Source: Pseudomonadota bacterium
GTDB lineage: Bacteria > Pseudomonadota > Alphaproteobacteria > Puniceispirillales > Marisalimonadaceae
Direction: 5' to 3'
DNA length: 40,976 nt
NCBI GenBank assembly: GCA_027625145.1
Contig: JAQBXK010000017.1
Coordinates: 1-40,976, forward strand
Positions 8,112-16,349 of this stretch are shown piece after piece. Each line of letters opens with the position of its first letter. Within the stretch, counting starts at the first letter, position 1. Under the pieces are notes generated by a model, which was given only the letters and a program-made list of their open reading frames with translations, was not told the origin of the DNA and ran no database searches. The position numbers were made by a program, and so were the translations under genes.

Positions 8112-9962
8112 ATGAAAAATTCAAAAACAGTTTTAATAGATAAAAATCCTGGTAGAAATTCACAAGCATACGGAATCGCTAGAATTCTTAATACTGACCT
8201 TGACTTAATTCATGAACCATCAGTAGGTGTTGTCGGTAACAAAGGTGACTCACAATGTTACTTAGGCGTTGAAGAAAAAGTAAAAACTATACATGAAAAT
8301 CTTAGACTTCGTATTGGTCAAGCTCCTGGTGATATTAGAATGCGTTTAGTTCAACCCGAATACACAGTAGCTACTTCAGATGGAATAAGAAATGGTACTA
8401 GAGAAATGCGTTACTCACTTATTGGTAGAGAAGTGACAAACGATACTTTATGTCAACACCTTAGTGCATCTGGTCTTGAAGGCACAATAGCTGTTGTTGC
8501 ATGTGACAAGCCACCAGTTGGAACTTTGTCAGCCATTTTAGAACATAACCGACCAGCTATTATTATGTCTGATGGTCCTATAAGACCAGGGATAGATTCT
8601 ATTACTAATGAACCTCTTGATATTGTTTCAAGCTATCAAGTTGCAGGTAGTGATGATGAGGAATTTAAAAAAAGAATTGCTTGTGAAGCATGTCCAGGTT
8701 TTGGAAGTTGTGGTGGAATGTTTACATACAATACGATGCAAACATTTATAGCTGTTGTCGGAATGCAGCCCCTTCATATGGTTTCACCTGCTTCAGATGA
8801 CAAAAGAAGGTTAGAGATTTTTCCTAATCAACTAATTAGCTTTTTAGATAACATGATTAAAAAAGACATTAAGCCAAGGGATATAGTTACAAGAGACTCT
8901 ATTAGAAATGCTGTTATTGTTGCAATGTCGATTGGGGGTTCAACAAATGTTATGCTTCATGCACCTGAATTAGCAAGAGCTGCAGGATATAAAAGCTTTA
9001 ATGATGATATTATGAGCTCAGAGGAATTTAACTATTTATCAGAAAAAGTTGTTCCTGTTGTAGTTAATGCTAGACCATTTGGAAAATATTCCATGGTTGA
9101 TATTGATGAAAAAGGTGGAATACAAGTTTTTGTCAAAGATTTATTAGACTCCGGTTTATTAAACGGTAACACTTTAACGTGTACTGGTGAAACTTTAAAA
9201 GAACAAATTGATCGTCTTTCTCCTTCTATTCCAGATGGAGAAGTTGTTTTTTCAGTTAAAAATCCATATAAAAATACTGGTGGGTTAAGAGTTTTAGGTG
9301 GCAATCTATCTCCTGAAAACAGTTCTATTTTAAAATTAGCTGGAGTTGAAGGTGGTTTAGAAAATAATGTGTTTATTGGTAAAGCTAGAATTTTCGATGG
9401 CGAGCAAAAACTTCTTGATGCATTAGAAAATGAACCACAAAATTTTATGAACAAAGACATGATTGTCGTACGTTATGAAGGTCCTGTTGGAGGTCCAGGT
9501 ATGCCTGAAATGCTTGATTCAACTTCACGAATTACAACGTTATGTAGAGAAAGAAATATTATAGTAGGCCTTATGACAGATGGAAGGTTTTCAGGAGGCT
9601 CAGTTGGTCTTGTTATCGGTCACGTCGGTCCTGAGGCAGCTATTGGCGGCCCAATTGCTTTAATTGAAGATGGTGATGAAATAATTGTTGATCTTACTAA
9701 AAATGAAATAAACTGCACACAATTAATCAATAAAAACACTCTTAAATCAAGAAAGGCTCTATGGCAAAAAGCTATTGATGATAATAATGGTATCCATCCA
9801 TCAGTTGGTTTGGCTGACACTAGGTTATTAAACAGAATGCGAAGTTCAGCAGTTTCAGCTGTATTTGGAGCAGGCATGCATCCTAATAGAAAGTTATGGA
9901 TACCTGATCCTCGCGAAGCAGAAAAATCAGATTTTATTCCTAAGAATATTTATAAAAATTAA
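8112..9962 (+). CDS. Divergent IlvD/Edd-family dehydratase, substrate uncertain
   Basis: IlvD/Edd enzymes dehydrate dihydroxy-acids or sugar acids with an Fe-S cluster and Mg2+. The 616 residues keep the core: cluster cysteines Cys49 (GDSQCYLG), Cys131 (ACDK) and Cys200 (CPGFGSCGGMF), metal site TSDGI (Asp90), the lysine next to Cys131, and TDGRFSGGSVG with Ser494. The sequence around them differs from canonical dihydroxy-acid dehydratase: the N-terminal region does not read like standard IlvD, and CDK is followed by PPVGTLS rather than the usual PGMLMA. It may be the true branched-chain biosynthesis enzyme of this lineage, or a sugar-acid dehydratase. No other ilv or sugar-acid gene is nearby. 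The gene ends in a hairpin shared with xthA. Confidence 0.75.
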   Translation: MKNSKTVLIDKNPGRNSQAYGIARILNTDLDLIHEPSVGVVGNKGDSQCYLGVEEKVKTIHENLRLRIGQAPGDIRMRLVQPEYTVATSDGIRNGTREMRYSLIGREVTNDTLCQHLSASGLEGTIAVVACDKPPVGTLSAILEHNRPAIIMSDGPIRPGIDSITNEPLDIVSSYQVAGSDDEEFKKRIACEACPGFGSCGGMFTYNTMQTFIAVVGMQPLHMVSPASDDKRRLEIFPNQLISFLDNMIKKDIKPRDIVTRDSIRNAVIVAMSIGGSTNVMLHAPELARAAGYKSFNDDIMSSEEFNYLSEKVVPVVVNARPFGKYSMVDIDEKGGIQVFVKDLLDSGLLNGNTLTCTGETLKEQIDRLSPSIPDGEVVFSVKNPYKNTGGLRVLGGNLSPENSSILKLAGVEGGLENNVFIGKARIFDGEQKLLDALENEPQNFMNKDMIVVRYEGPVGGPGMPEMLDSTSRITTLCRERNIIVGLMTDGRFSGGSVGLVIGHVGPEAAIGGPIALIEDGDEIIVDLTKNEINCTQLINKNTLKSRKALWQKAIDDNNGIHPSVGLADTRLLNRMRSSAVSAVFGAGMHPNRKLWIPDPREAEKSDFIPKNIYKN

Positions 9963-9982
9963 TTTAGTTAATTTTTATAAAT
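9948..9982. terminator. Bidirectional A/T-only hairpin terminator between the dehydratase gene and xthA
   Basis: Fifteen perfectly paired bases (9948-9962 with 9968-9982) enclose a 5-base loop. The arms carry A5 and T5 runs, so both strands read as stem plus U-tract. It contains the stop codons of both convergent genes (TAA at 9960-9962, and TAA on the minus strand at 9964-9966). The perfect symmetry at a convergent junction makes a shared terminator likely, although the stem has no G-C pair. Confidence 0.65.
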
Positions 9983-10758
9983 TCTATCCATACGGGGGTA
10001 TGATCACTAGGTTTTGTTTTGCCTCTAATATTTTTATCAATACCAGCATCTAATAATAAATCTACTATTTCAGGAGATATTAATAAGAAATCTATTCTTA
10101 TTCCATTATCTTTTTGCCATGCCCCAGCTTGATAATCCCAGAAGCTATATTCTTGTTTATATGGATATTTAATACGAAATGAATCTAATAGACCTATATT
10201 AATTAATTCTTTCATTAAGTTTCGTGTTTTCTTTAAATATAATGCATCATCTAACCACTTCGATACATCATAACAGTCAATGCTATTTTGAATAACATTG
10301 AAATCTCCTCCTATAACTAAAGGTTCATTTCTATCATAAATAATTTTTGCATATTTTATGAGACGTTCCATCCAATTGATTTTATAATCATATTTTGGTC
10401 CCGGGGCAGGGTTGCCATTTGGTAAGTATAAACAAATTATATTAATATTTAAAATTTTAACATGCAAAAACCTAGCCTGCTCATCTTCTATGTCATCTTG
10501 ATCATAGAAAGGTAAAGTGCGAGTAATTTCATTTATTTTGAATTTGCTTGCAATTGCAACGCCGTTATAAGATTTCTGACCTGAAAATAATATATTGTAA
10601 TTTTTTAGTTTAAATTCATCTTGTGGAAATGTTTCGTCAACAGATTTAGTTTCCTGCATCAATAATATATCAGTATTTGATTCATCTAACCAATCTAATA
10701 CATTAGTTAGTCTCATTTTAATTGAGTTAACATTAAAGCTAGCAATTTTAATTGTCAT
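9964..10758 (-). CDS. xthA: Exodeoxyribonuclease III (AP endonuclease)
   Basis: DNA base-excision repair enzyme of the exonuclease III/endonuclease-exonuclease-phosphatase family; it nicks abasic sites and trims 3' blocks. The 264 residues match the family length. Visible catalytic elements are IASFNVNSIKMR near the N-terminus, LMQETKS with Glu36, GGDFNV (about 150), and PSDHTPVW with Asp252-His253 near the C-terminus. It lies 22 bases downstream of erpA on the same strand and is probably co-transcribed. It ends inside the hairpin shared with the convergent dehydratase gene. Confidence 0.96.
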   Translation of the reverse strand: MTIKIASFNVNSIKMRLTNVLDWLDESNTDILLMQETKSVDETFPQDEFKLKNYNILFSGQKSYNGVAIASKFKINEITRTLPFYDQDDIEDEQARFLHVKILNINIICLYLPNGNPAPGPKYDYKINWMERLIKYAKIIYDRNEPLVIGGDFNVIQNSIDCYDVSKWLDDALYLKKTRNLMKELINIGLLDSFRIKYPYKQEYSFWDYQAGAWQKDNGIRIDFLLISPEIVDLLLDAGIDKNIRGKTKPSDHTPVWIEFIKIN

Positions 10759-10780
10759 AAATAAATTCTAATTTTAAGAG

Positions 10781-11128
10781 TTAAATCGAGAAACTTGTTC
10801 CACAACCACAGTTTGCCGTTGCATTAGGGTTTTCAATTTTAAAATAAGAGCCTGACAATTCAGAAACAAATTCTAATGAACTTCCTTTTATGAAATCAAT
10901 CGATACTTTATCAATTAAGTATTTTACGTTATTTTGTTCAAAAACTAAATCATCATTATTAGGATTTTTTTCAAAAGAAAAATTATATTGAAAACCAGAA
11001 CACCCTCCGCCTAAAACTGATATCCTAAAGAATGAACCATCTTCATTCTTTAATAAAACTTTTATTCTTTCTGATGCATTATTAGATAACTTAAAATCTT
11101 CTCTATTAATTTCTATTACATTAACCAT
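10781..11128 (-). CDS. erpA: Iron-sulfur cluster insertion protein (ErpA/IscA family)
   Basis: A-type carrier that hands Fe-S clusters to apoproteins. The 115 residues include the three invariant cysteines: Cys43 in GGGCSGFQY, and Cys107 and Cys109 in CGCGTSF. These residues do not separate ErpA from IscA or SufA. The lone position next to xthA and dgt, away from isc or suf genes, and the usual alphaproteobacterial context favour ErpA. It is divergent from dgt across a 109-base spacer that holds a 6-bp inverted repeat (AACTGA/TCAGTT, 11157-11173). Confidence 0.9.
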   Translation of the reverse strand: MVNVIEINREDFKLSNNASERIKVLLKNEDGSFFRISVLGGGCSGFQYNFSFEKNPNNDDLVFEQNNVKYLIDKVSIDFIKGSSLEFVSELSGSYFKIENPNATANCGCGTSFSI

Positions 11129-11171
11129 GATTAATTACTTTCTATTTTCAATTTTTAACTGATTTATTCAG

Positions 11172-11201
11172 TTGGCACAATATTAAATATATATATATAT
11201 T
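11172..11201 (+). promoter_or_regulatory. Candidate promoter of the dgt-argS-scp-tat gene series
   Basis: TTGGCA (11172-11177) is followed after 18 bases by TATATT (11196-11201); an alternative TATAAT lies at 11204-11209. The segment overlaps the right arm of the inverted repeat AACTGA-N5-TCAGTT (11157-11173), which could be an operator. It lies in an alternating AT run, so the exact -10 is uncertain. Confidence 0.4.
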
Positions 11202-11237
11202 AATATAATTACATAATTAAATGATATAACGAGTTAA

Positions 11238-12440
11238 TTGTTGGATTTAACTTTGAAACAAAATGTTGAAAACCGTTATTTGAGTTCATTTGCTTGTCAT
11301 AGTCCTCAATCTAAAGGTAGATTATATAAAGATGATTTTCTTAATTTTCAAAGAACAGAGTTCCAGAGAGATAGAGATAGAATAATCCATTCTGATGCTT
11401 TTCGAAGATTAAAGCATAAAACACAAGTTTTTGTTTATCATGAAGGTGATCATTATAGAACTAGATTAACACATACTCTTGAAGTTGCTCAAATAGCAAG
11501 ATCTATAGCTAGGTCATTGAATGTCAATGAAGATTTAACAGAGACAATTGCATTAGCTCATGACCTAGGACATCCTCCTTTAGGACATACAGGGGAGGAT
11601 GTATTAAATAAACTCATGTTGGATTACGGTGGATTTGACCATAATGAGCAAACAATAAGAGTTATAACAAAATTAGAAAAAAAATATCATGAATTTGATG
11701 GATTAAATCTTACTTTTGAAACTTTAGAGGGTTTAGTCAAACATAATGGACCGTATATAAAAAATAAAAAAGTACCTATTACTATTCAAAAACTTAATGA
11801 TGATTTTCCTTTAAATTTATCTTTGTTCCCGTCTTGCGAAGCTCAAATAGCGAATATTGCAGATGATATTGCATATTTAACTCATGACTTTGACGATGGG
11901 CTTCGTGAAAAATTATTTAAATTAAATGATTTAAAAAATTTAAAGTTACCTGCATTAATAATTTCTAAGATAGAAAAAAAATATCCTGACATAAATAATA
12001 GAGTTTTAACTCATCAACTAATTAGATTATTAATAGCTCATTTTATAAATGATATAGTAACTAGTTCATTATTAATAATAAAAAATAATAAATTTAAATC
12101 AGTTGATGAAATCCGAAATTTTAATCAACCTATTATTGAAATGTCGGATTTATCATTAAAATATATGAAAGAAATAAGAGATTTTTTATTTAAGAATATG
12201 TATTTTAATAAAGATGTTTTAAAAAAGTTATCAATTGCATCTGAAATGATAGAAAAATTATTTATTTTATATTATCAAAATCCAAATTTACTGCCTTTGC
12301 AATGGAAACTTTTTAAGAATAAAAAAATAATAGATTGTTCTAAAAAAGTTAAAACTAGAGTGATTTCTGATTATATATCTGGTATGACAGATATTTTTTT
12401 AAAATTAGAATATAATAAATTTTTTAATGAGGATAATTAA
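11238..12440 (+). CDS. dgt: Deoxyguanosinetriphosphate triphosphohydrolase-like protein
   Basis: HD-superfamily enzyme that hydrolyses dNTPs to deoxynucleoside and triphosphate. The 400 residues fit the shorter dGTPase-like subfamily. Metal ligands are visible as RLTHTLEVAQIAR (His79), AHDLGHPPLGH (His108-Asp109) and ADDIAYLTHDFDDGL (aspartate near 208). The start must be non-ATG: TTG at 11238 or the adjacent TTG at 11241, with GAG at 11231-11233 favouring 11241 on spacing. No in-frame ATG exists until well into the conserved region. The order dgt-argS-SPOR-scpA is a recurrent alphaproteobacterial arrangement. argS begins 6 bases after the stop. Confidence 0.93.
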   Translation: MLDLTLKQNVENRYLSSFACHSPQSKGRLYKDDFLNFQRTEFQRDRDRIIHSDAFRRLKHKTQVFVYHEGDHYRTRLTHTLEVAQIARSIARSLNVNEDLTETIALAHDLGHPPLGHTGEDVLNKLMLDYGGFDHNEQTIRVITKLEKKYHEFDGLNLTFETLEGLVKHNGPYIKNKKVPITIQKLNDDFPLNLSLFPSCEAQIANIADDIAYLTHDFDDGLREKLFKLNDLKNLKLPALIISKIEKKYPDINNRVLTHQLIRLLIAHFINDIVTSSLLIIKNNKFKSVDEIRNFNQPIIEMSDLSLKYMKEIRDFLFKNMYFNKDVLKKLSIASEMIEKLFILYYQNPNLLPLQWKLFKNKKIIDCSKKVKTRVISDYISGMTDIFLKLEYNKFFNEDN

Positions 12441-12445
12441 GAGTA

Positions 12446-14182
12446 ATGAATATCTATAAAGACTATTTAAATTTTTTAAAAGATACTGTGCTCTTATTAA
12501 AGAAAAAACATAAATATGAATTTGATATTAATGATATTTTTTCTAAAATTACCTTAGAGCCTCCAAAAAATTTATCTCATGGAGATATGTCTACAAATAT
12601 TGCAATGTTACTAGCTCCAAAGTTTAAAAAAAAACCATTTGAAATTGCTGAAATATTTAAAGAACAAATTAATACATTTCCAGGAATTAAAAGTGTTTCA
12701 ATAGCAGGGCCTGGCTTTCTTAATATTATATTAGATCACTTAACATGGTCAAATTGCCTACACAAGATTCTACTAAATCCAGATGATTGGGATCAAGTTA
12801 ATATTGGAAAAGGCTCTAATGTCAATTTAGAATATATTTCAGCTAATCCTACAGGGCCTCTTCATGCTGGTCATGCTAGAGGAGCCGTATTTGGCGATGC
12901 GTTAGCATCTCTGTTAAGCAAAGTTGGATTTAATGTAACAAAAGAGTACTATATAAATGATGCAGGCAGTCAAATTGAAAAATTAGTTCAATCTTCCATT
13001 TTAAGATATCATGAATGCCTTGGAGATAAAATTACTGTTATTCCTAAAGGATTGTATCCTGGAGATTATTTAAAAGAAGTTGGTAATGCTCTTTTTATAA
13101 AATATAATAATAAATTAAAATCTTATGATAAAGACGAAATTTTCAAAATAGTTAGTGAATTATCTTTAAAAATTATGCTTGATAATATTAAAATTGATCT
13201 TTTGAAACTTGGTATAAAAATGGATGTTTATACAAGTGAACAGAAGATTGTTTCTAGTGACTTATTAAGTAATGTAATATCTATACTTGAAAGAAAAAAT
13301 CTTCTTTATAAAGGGGTCTTAGCTCCACCAAAAGGTATGAAAACTGAAGATTGGGAGACACGCGAACAGCTTTTGTTTAAATCTTCAAATTATGGAGATG
13401 ATGCTGATAGGGCTCTGCAAAAATCAGATGGATCTTGGACGTATTTTGCTACAGATATGGCTTATCATTTAGATAAAATTAATAGAACTAATGGTAATTT
13501 AATTAATGTTTTAGGAGCAGATCATACAGGCTATATTTCCAGGATAAATGCTGCTGTTAATGCGCTTTCTGATAGCAAAATTAGTATAGATACAAAAGTA
13601 TGTTCCCTAGTTAATCTTTTAGAAGATGGCAAGCCACTTAAAATGAGCAAAAGGGCTGGAACATTTGTAACTTTATCTGATATTATAGATGCAGTTGGTA
13701 AAGATGTATTGAGGTTTATTATGCTAACTAGAAGAAATGATCAATCACTTGATTTTGATTTCAAAAAAGTTAAAGAAAAATCAAAAGAAAATCCTGTCTT
13801 TTATGTTCAATATGCTTATGCAAGGTGTCATTCAATTTTTAAGGCTGCTGATACCGTTAAAGAGAATTTAAATCCCAATAATTTAAATCTGTTGAAAGCT
13901 GAAGAAGAATTAAACCTTATTAAATTTATTTCTTTATGGCCTAGGATATTAGAATTAGCTGCTAAACATCATGAACCACATAGGATTTGTTTTTATTTAA
14001 TTGAGTTAGCTAGTAATTTTCATGGTTTATGGAATAAGGGTAGTGACAAACCAGAATTAAAATTTATTGTTGAAGACAATCTTGATCTAACTAATGCAAG
14101 GTTATCTCTTGTTAAAGCTGTTGCTTTAACAATTAGTAAAGGGCTGAATATATTAAAAATTGAACCTATTAAAGAAATGTAA
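12446..14182 (+). CDS. argS: Arginyl-tRNA synthetase
   Basis: Class I synthetase, 578 residues, the normal length. The N-terminal Add1 domain (about 1-120) is followed by the HIGH-type motif as HAGH (140-143) in ANPTGPLHAGHARGA, and KMSKR (399-403). The C-terminal DALR anticodon-binding domain contains YVQYAYARCHSI and ends at the stop. Spacing of 6 bases on both sides places it in one transcription unit with dgt and the SPOR gene. Confidence 0.97.
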   Translation: MNIYKDYLNFLKDTVLLLKKKHKYEFDINDIFSKITLEPPKNLSHGDMSTNIAMLLAPKFKKKPFEIAEIFKEQINTFPGIKSVSIAGPGFLNIILDHLTWSNCLHKILLNPDDWDQVNIGKGSNVNLEYISANPTGPLHAGHARGAVFGDALASLLSKVGFNVTKEYYINDAGSQIEKLVQSSILRYHECLGDKITVIPKGLYPGDYLKEVGNALFIKYNNKLKSYDKDEIFKIVSELSLKIMLDNIKIDLLKLGIKMDVYTSEQKIVSSDLLSNVISILERKNLLYKGVLAPPKGMKTEDWETREQLLFKSSNYGDDADRALQKSDGSWTYFATDMAYHLDKINRTNGNLINVLGADHTGYISRINAAVNALSDSKISIDTKVCSLVNLLEDGKPLKMSKRAGTFVTLSDIIDAVGKDVLRFIMLTRRNDQSLDFDFKKVKEKSKENPVFYVQYAYARCHSIFKAADTVKENLNPNNLNLLKAEEELNLIKFISLWPRILELAAKHHEPHRICFYLIELASNFHGLWNKGSDKPELKFIVEDNLDLTNARLSLVKAVALTISKGLNILKIEPIKEM

Positions 14183-14188
14183 AAAATA

Positions 14189-14884
14189 ATGTTAAAATTT
14201 TTAAAAATAGCTTCTTTATTTTTTTTAGTTATAGTTATAATTTTTTCAATGGGTGTTTTTGCTTTTAAAATCATATTTGATACTCCAGTAAATGAAAATT
14301 TAGTTGTTTTAGGACCCGATGATATTGAAGTTTATTCCAAGCCAGAAAATGCTGGTGGATTTAATGTTACAAATTTAGATATAGATATATTAAACAATAA
14401 GTCAGCGTTAATTGCAGATGAAAAATTACGTCCACTACCTGTTAAACCTGAGTTATTACCAATAGATAATGTAGTTGAAGATAATAATAAATTAATTGAA
14501 GAAAAAAATATTAATTCTAGCATTAATGAAAAAAAATCTAAAAAAAATCTTAAAAAAAATCAAGATGAAGAGCTTTTAATTCCTGTTTTAAAGCCTTATA
14601 AAAACAATATTAACAGAAATTCTAATAATAAATTGTCCGGTCACTTTAGAGTCCAATTTGGTTCATTTAGAAATTTAAATAAAGCTGAAATTGCAATTGT
14701 AAACATGAAAAAAAAATATATTAATTTATTGACCAATATAAATTTAGAAATTTTTTCACATAAAAATAACGATGATTTAATTTATCATAGAGTATGGACT
14801 TTTCCTTTAAAGAAAACAATAGCCTTAAAATTATGTGATCAATTTAAATTAATCGATATAGTTTGTATTTTACAGCCCAAGTGA
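14189..14884 (+). CDS. SPOR-domain membrane protein
   Basis: A single N-terminal transmembrane helix (about residues 7-30) is followed by a low-complexity Asn/Lys/Glu-rich linker and a C-terminal SPOR domain (about 150-228) with FRVQFGSFRNLNKAEIAI. SPOR domains bind denuded septal peptidoglycan and target proteins to the division site. Most of the protein is predicted periplasmic. Position between argS and scpA matches the conserved alphaproteobacterial order, in which nagZ usually follows; here nagZ is absent and scpA begins 10 bases later. Confidence 0.85.
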   Translation: MLKFLKIASLFFLVIVIIFSMGVFAFKIIFDTPVNENLVVLGPDDIEVYSKPENAGGFNVTNLDIDILNNKSALIADEKLRPLPVKPELLPIDNVVEDNNKLIEEKNINSSINEKKSKKNLKKNQDEELLIPVLKPYKNNINRNSNNKLSGHFRVQFGSFRNLNKAEIAIVNMKKKYINLLTNINLEIFSHKNNDDLIYHRVWTFPLKKTIALKLCDQFKLIDIVCILQPK

Positions 14885-14894
14885 GATTTGTTTA

Positions 14895-15659
14895 ATGTCA
14901 AAAGAGAATGACTATAATTCTAACATTATAAATTCAAATATCTTTAACTTAAATTTAAATGGTTTTGAGGGGCCCATAGACTTGCTTCTAAATTTAGCAA
15001 GAGATCACAAAATTGATTTAACAAAACTATCAATTTTACCTTTAGCAGAACAATATTTATTATTTTTAGATACGGTTTTAAAAAAAGACATTGATATTGC
15101 TGCGGAATATCTTGTCATGGGAGCTTGGCTTGCTTTTTTAAAATCTAAATTGCTTTTGCCAACTGATAATTCTGATATCTCAGACGAATTAAATGACATG
15201 TCTGATTTGCTTGAGTTTCAACTAAAAAGATTAGAAGCAATGCAAACTGCTTCTAGATTATTATTGGATAGTTTTCAATTAGGTGTTCATTTTTTTAAAA
15301 GAGGTGATCCAGAAAATTTTAATATTAATCAAAAAATTGAATATAATATTAATTTGTTTGATCTAATAAGTGTTTACGGTCAAATTTTTTCTAAAGAAAG
15401 TAGTCAAATTTTAACTATTGCTTCTTCTAAACTATATTCTGTTGAAGAAGCTCTAGAAAGATTATCAAATCTTATTAAAACTTCTTCTGGTTGGAGAAAT
15501 CTTTTTGATTACCTTCCTGATAATATAAAAGATATGCTTGAACAAAGATCAGCCATAGCATCACATTTTGTTGCTTCTTTGGAACTTGTAAAAGAAGGTA
15601 AGTTAATTTTAAGGCAAGATGGCGATGATAATCAAATATACTTAAGTTTAAAAAGTTAA
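14895..15659 (+). CDS. scpA: Segregation and condensation protein A
   Basis: Kleisin subunit that bridges the SMC heads in the bacterial condensin complex. The 254 residues begin with a variable tail, then the conserved N-terminal helix region NGFEGPIDLLLNLARDHKIDLT that contacts the SMC neck, EYLVMGAWLAFLKSKLLLP, and a C-terminal winged-helix region with FVASLELVKEGKLILRQ. Its partner scpB follows after 61 bases containing two palindromes, a wider gap than is usual for this pair. Confidence 0.94.
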   Translation: MSKENDYNSNIINSNIFNLNLNGFEGPIDLLLNLARDHKIDLTKLSILPLAEQYLLFLDTVLKKDIDIAAEYLVMGAWLAFLKSKLLLPTDNSDISDELNDMSDLLEFQLKRLEAMQTASRLLLDSFQLGVHFFKRGDPENFNINQKIEYNINLFDLISVYGQIFSKESSQILTIASSKLYSVEEALERLSNLIKTSSGWRNLFDYLPDNIKDMLEQRSAIASHFVASLELVKEGKLILRQDGDDNQIYLSLKS

Positions 15660-15667
15660 TTTTGTAG

Positions 15668-15700
15668 ACTTTTAATATTAAAAGTTGATATAAATATCAA
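15668..15700. repeat. Two adjoining palindromes between scpA and scpB
   Basis: ACTTTTAATATTAAAAGT (15668-15685) is a perfect 18-base palindrome. TTGATAT-AA-ATATCAA (15685-15700) is a second inverted repeat with 7-bp arms that shares one base with it. Both lie in the 61-base spacer, before the AAAGG (15707-15711) that precedes scpB. They could be a protein-binding site, or RNA hairpins adjusting ScpA:ScpB output. Confidence 0.45.
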
Positions 15701-15720
15701 TAATTTAAAGGTTTTTTTCT

Positions 15721-16314
15721 ATGTCTCAATTAAAAGAAAATGATGATTACAATTTTAATTTTAATCAAAAACAGAATATTGTTGAAGCCATTATTTTTTC
15801 ATCATCTGAACCTATTTCTTTTAAAGCATTAGAAAAAATTATACCTGATAATGTACTGCTACTAGAAATTATTAATTCTTTAGAAAAGAAATATATTTCT
15901 AGCGGTATAAATTTATTTAAAATTAATAATACTTTTGCTTTTAGAACTTCCTTTGAAGTTGCTGAGTTTTTAAATATTGAAAAAATAACACCTAAACCTT
16001 TATCTAGAGCCGCTTCCGAAACTTTAGCAATCATTGCTTATCATCAACCAATAACTCGTTCTGAGATTGAAAATATTCGTGGTGTCTCTCTTAGTAAAGG
16101 TACCTTGGATTTATTATTTGAATTAACTTGGATAAAACCCGGTCATAGAAGATTAACTCCAGGAAGACCACTGACATGGATTACATCTAATAGTTTTTTA
16201 GACCATTTTGGTTTAAAGTCTATATCAGAACTACCTGGCATAGATGATTTAAAAAATTCTGGCCTTTTAGAAAAAGACAATATTTTATTTAATGATGCAG
16301 ATTATGAAGAATAA
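15721..16314 (+). CDS. scpB: Segregation and condensation protein B
   Basis: Winged-helix partner that dimerises and binds the ScpA kleisin in the SMC complex. The 197 residues show the family pattern: IVEAIIFSSSEPISFKALEKI near residue 18, RAASETLAIIAYHQPITRSEIENIRGVS (about 98-125), and GRPLTWITSNSFLDHFGLKS. The ATG at 15721 is preceded by AAAGG with a 9-base spacer. Acidic C-terminal tail. Confidence 0.94.
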   Translation: MSQLKENDDYNFNFNQKQNIVEAIIFSSSEPISFKALEKIIPDNVLLLEIINSLEKKYISSGINLFKINNTFAFRTSFEVAEFLNIEKITPKPLSRAASETLAIIAYHQPITRSEIENIRGVSLSKGTLDLLFELTWIKPGHRRLTPGRPLTWITSNSFLDHFGLKSISELPGIDDLKNSGLLEKDNILFNDADYEE

Positions 16315-16349
16315 AATAGGTATAATTACTTAGAAGTGGTGTTTTTTAT

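Noticed and set aside
5711-9877. Antisense open frames opposite valS and the IlvD-family gene
   Set aside because: They lie entirely within strongly conserved coding sequence on the other strand and show no domain; they are frame shadows.
11173-11190. TGGCAC as a sigma-54 promoter element
   Set aside because: The matching TTGC half at the required distance is missing; TTGGCA fits a -35 element better.
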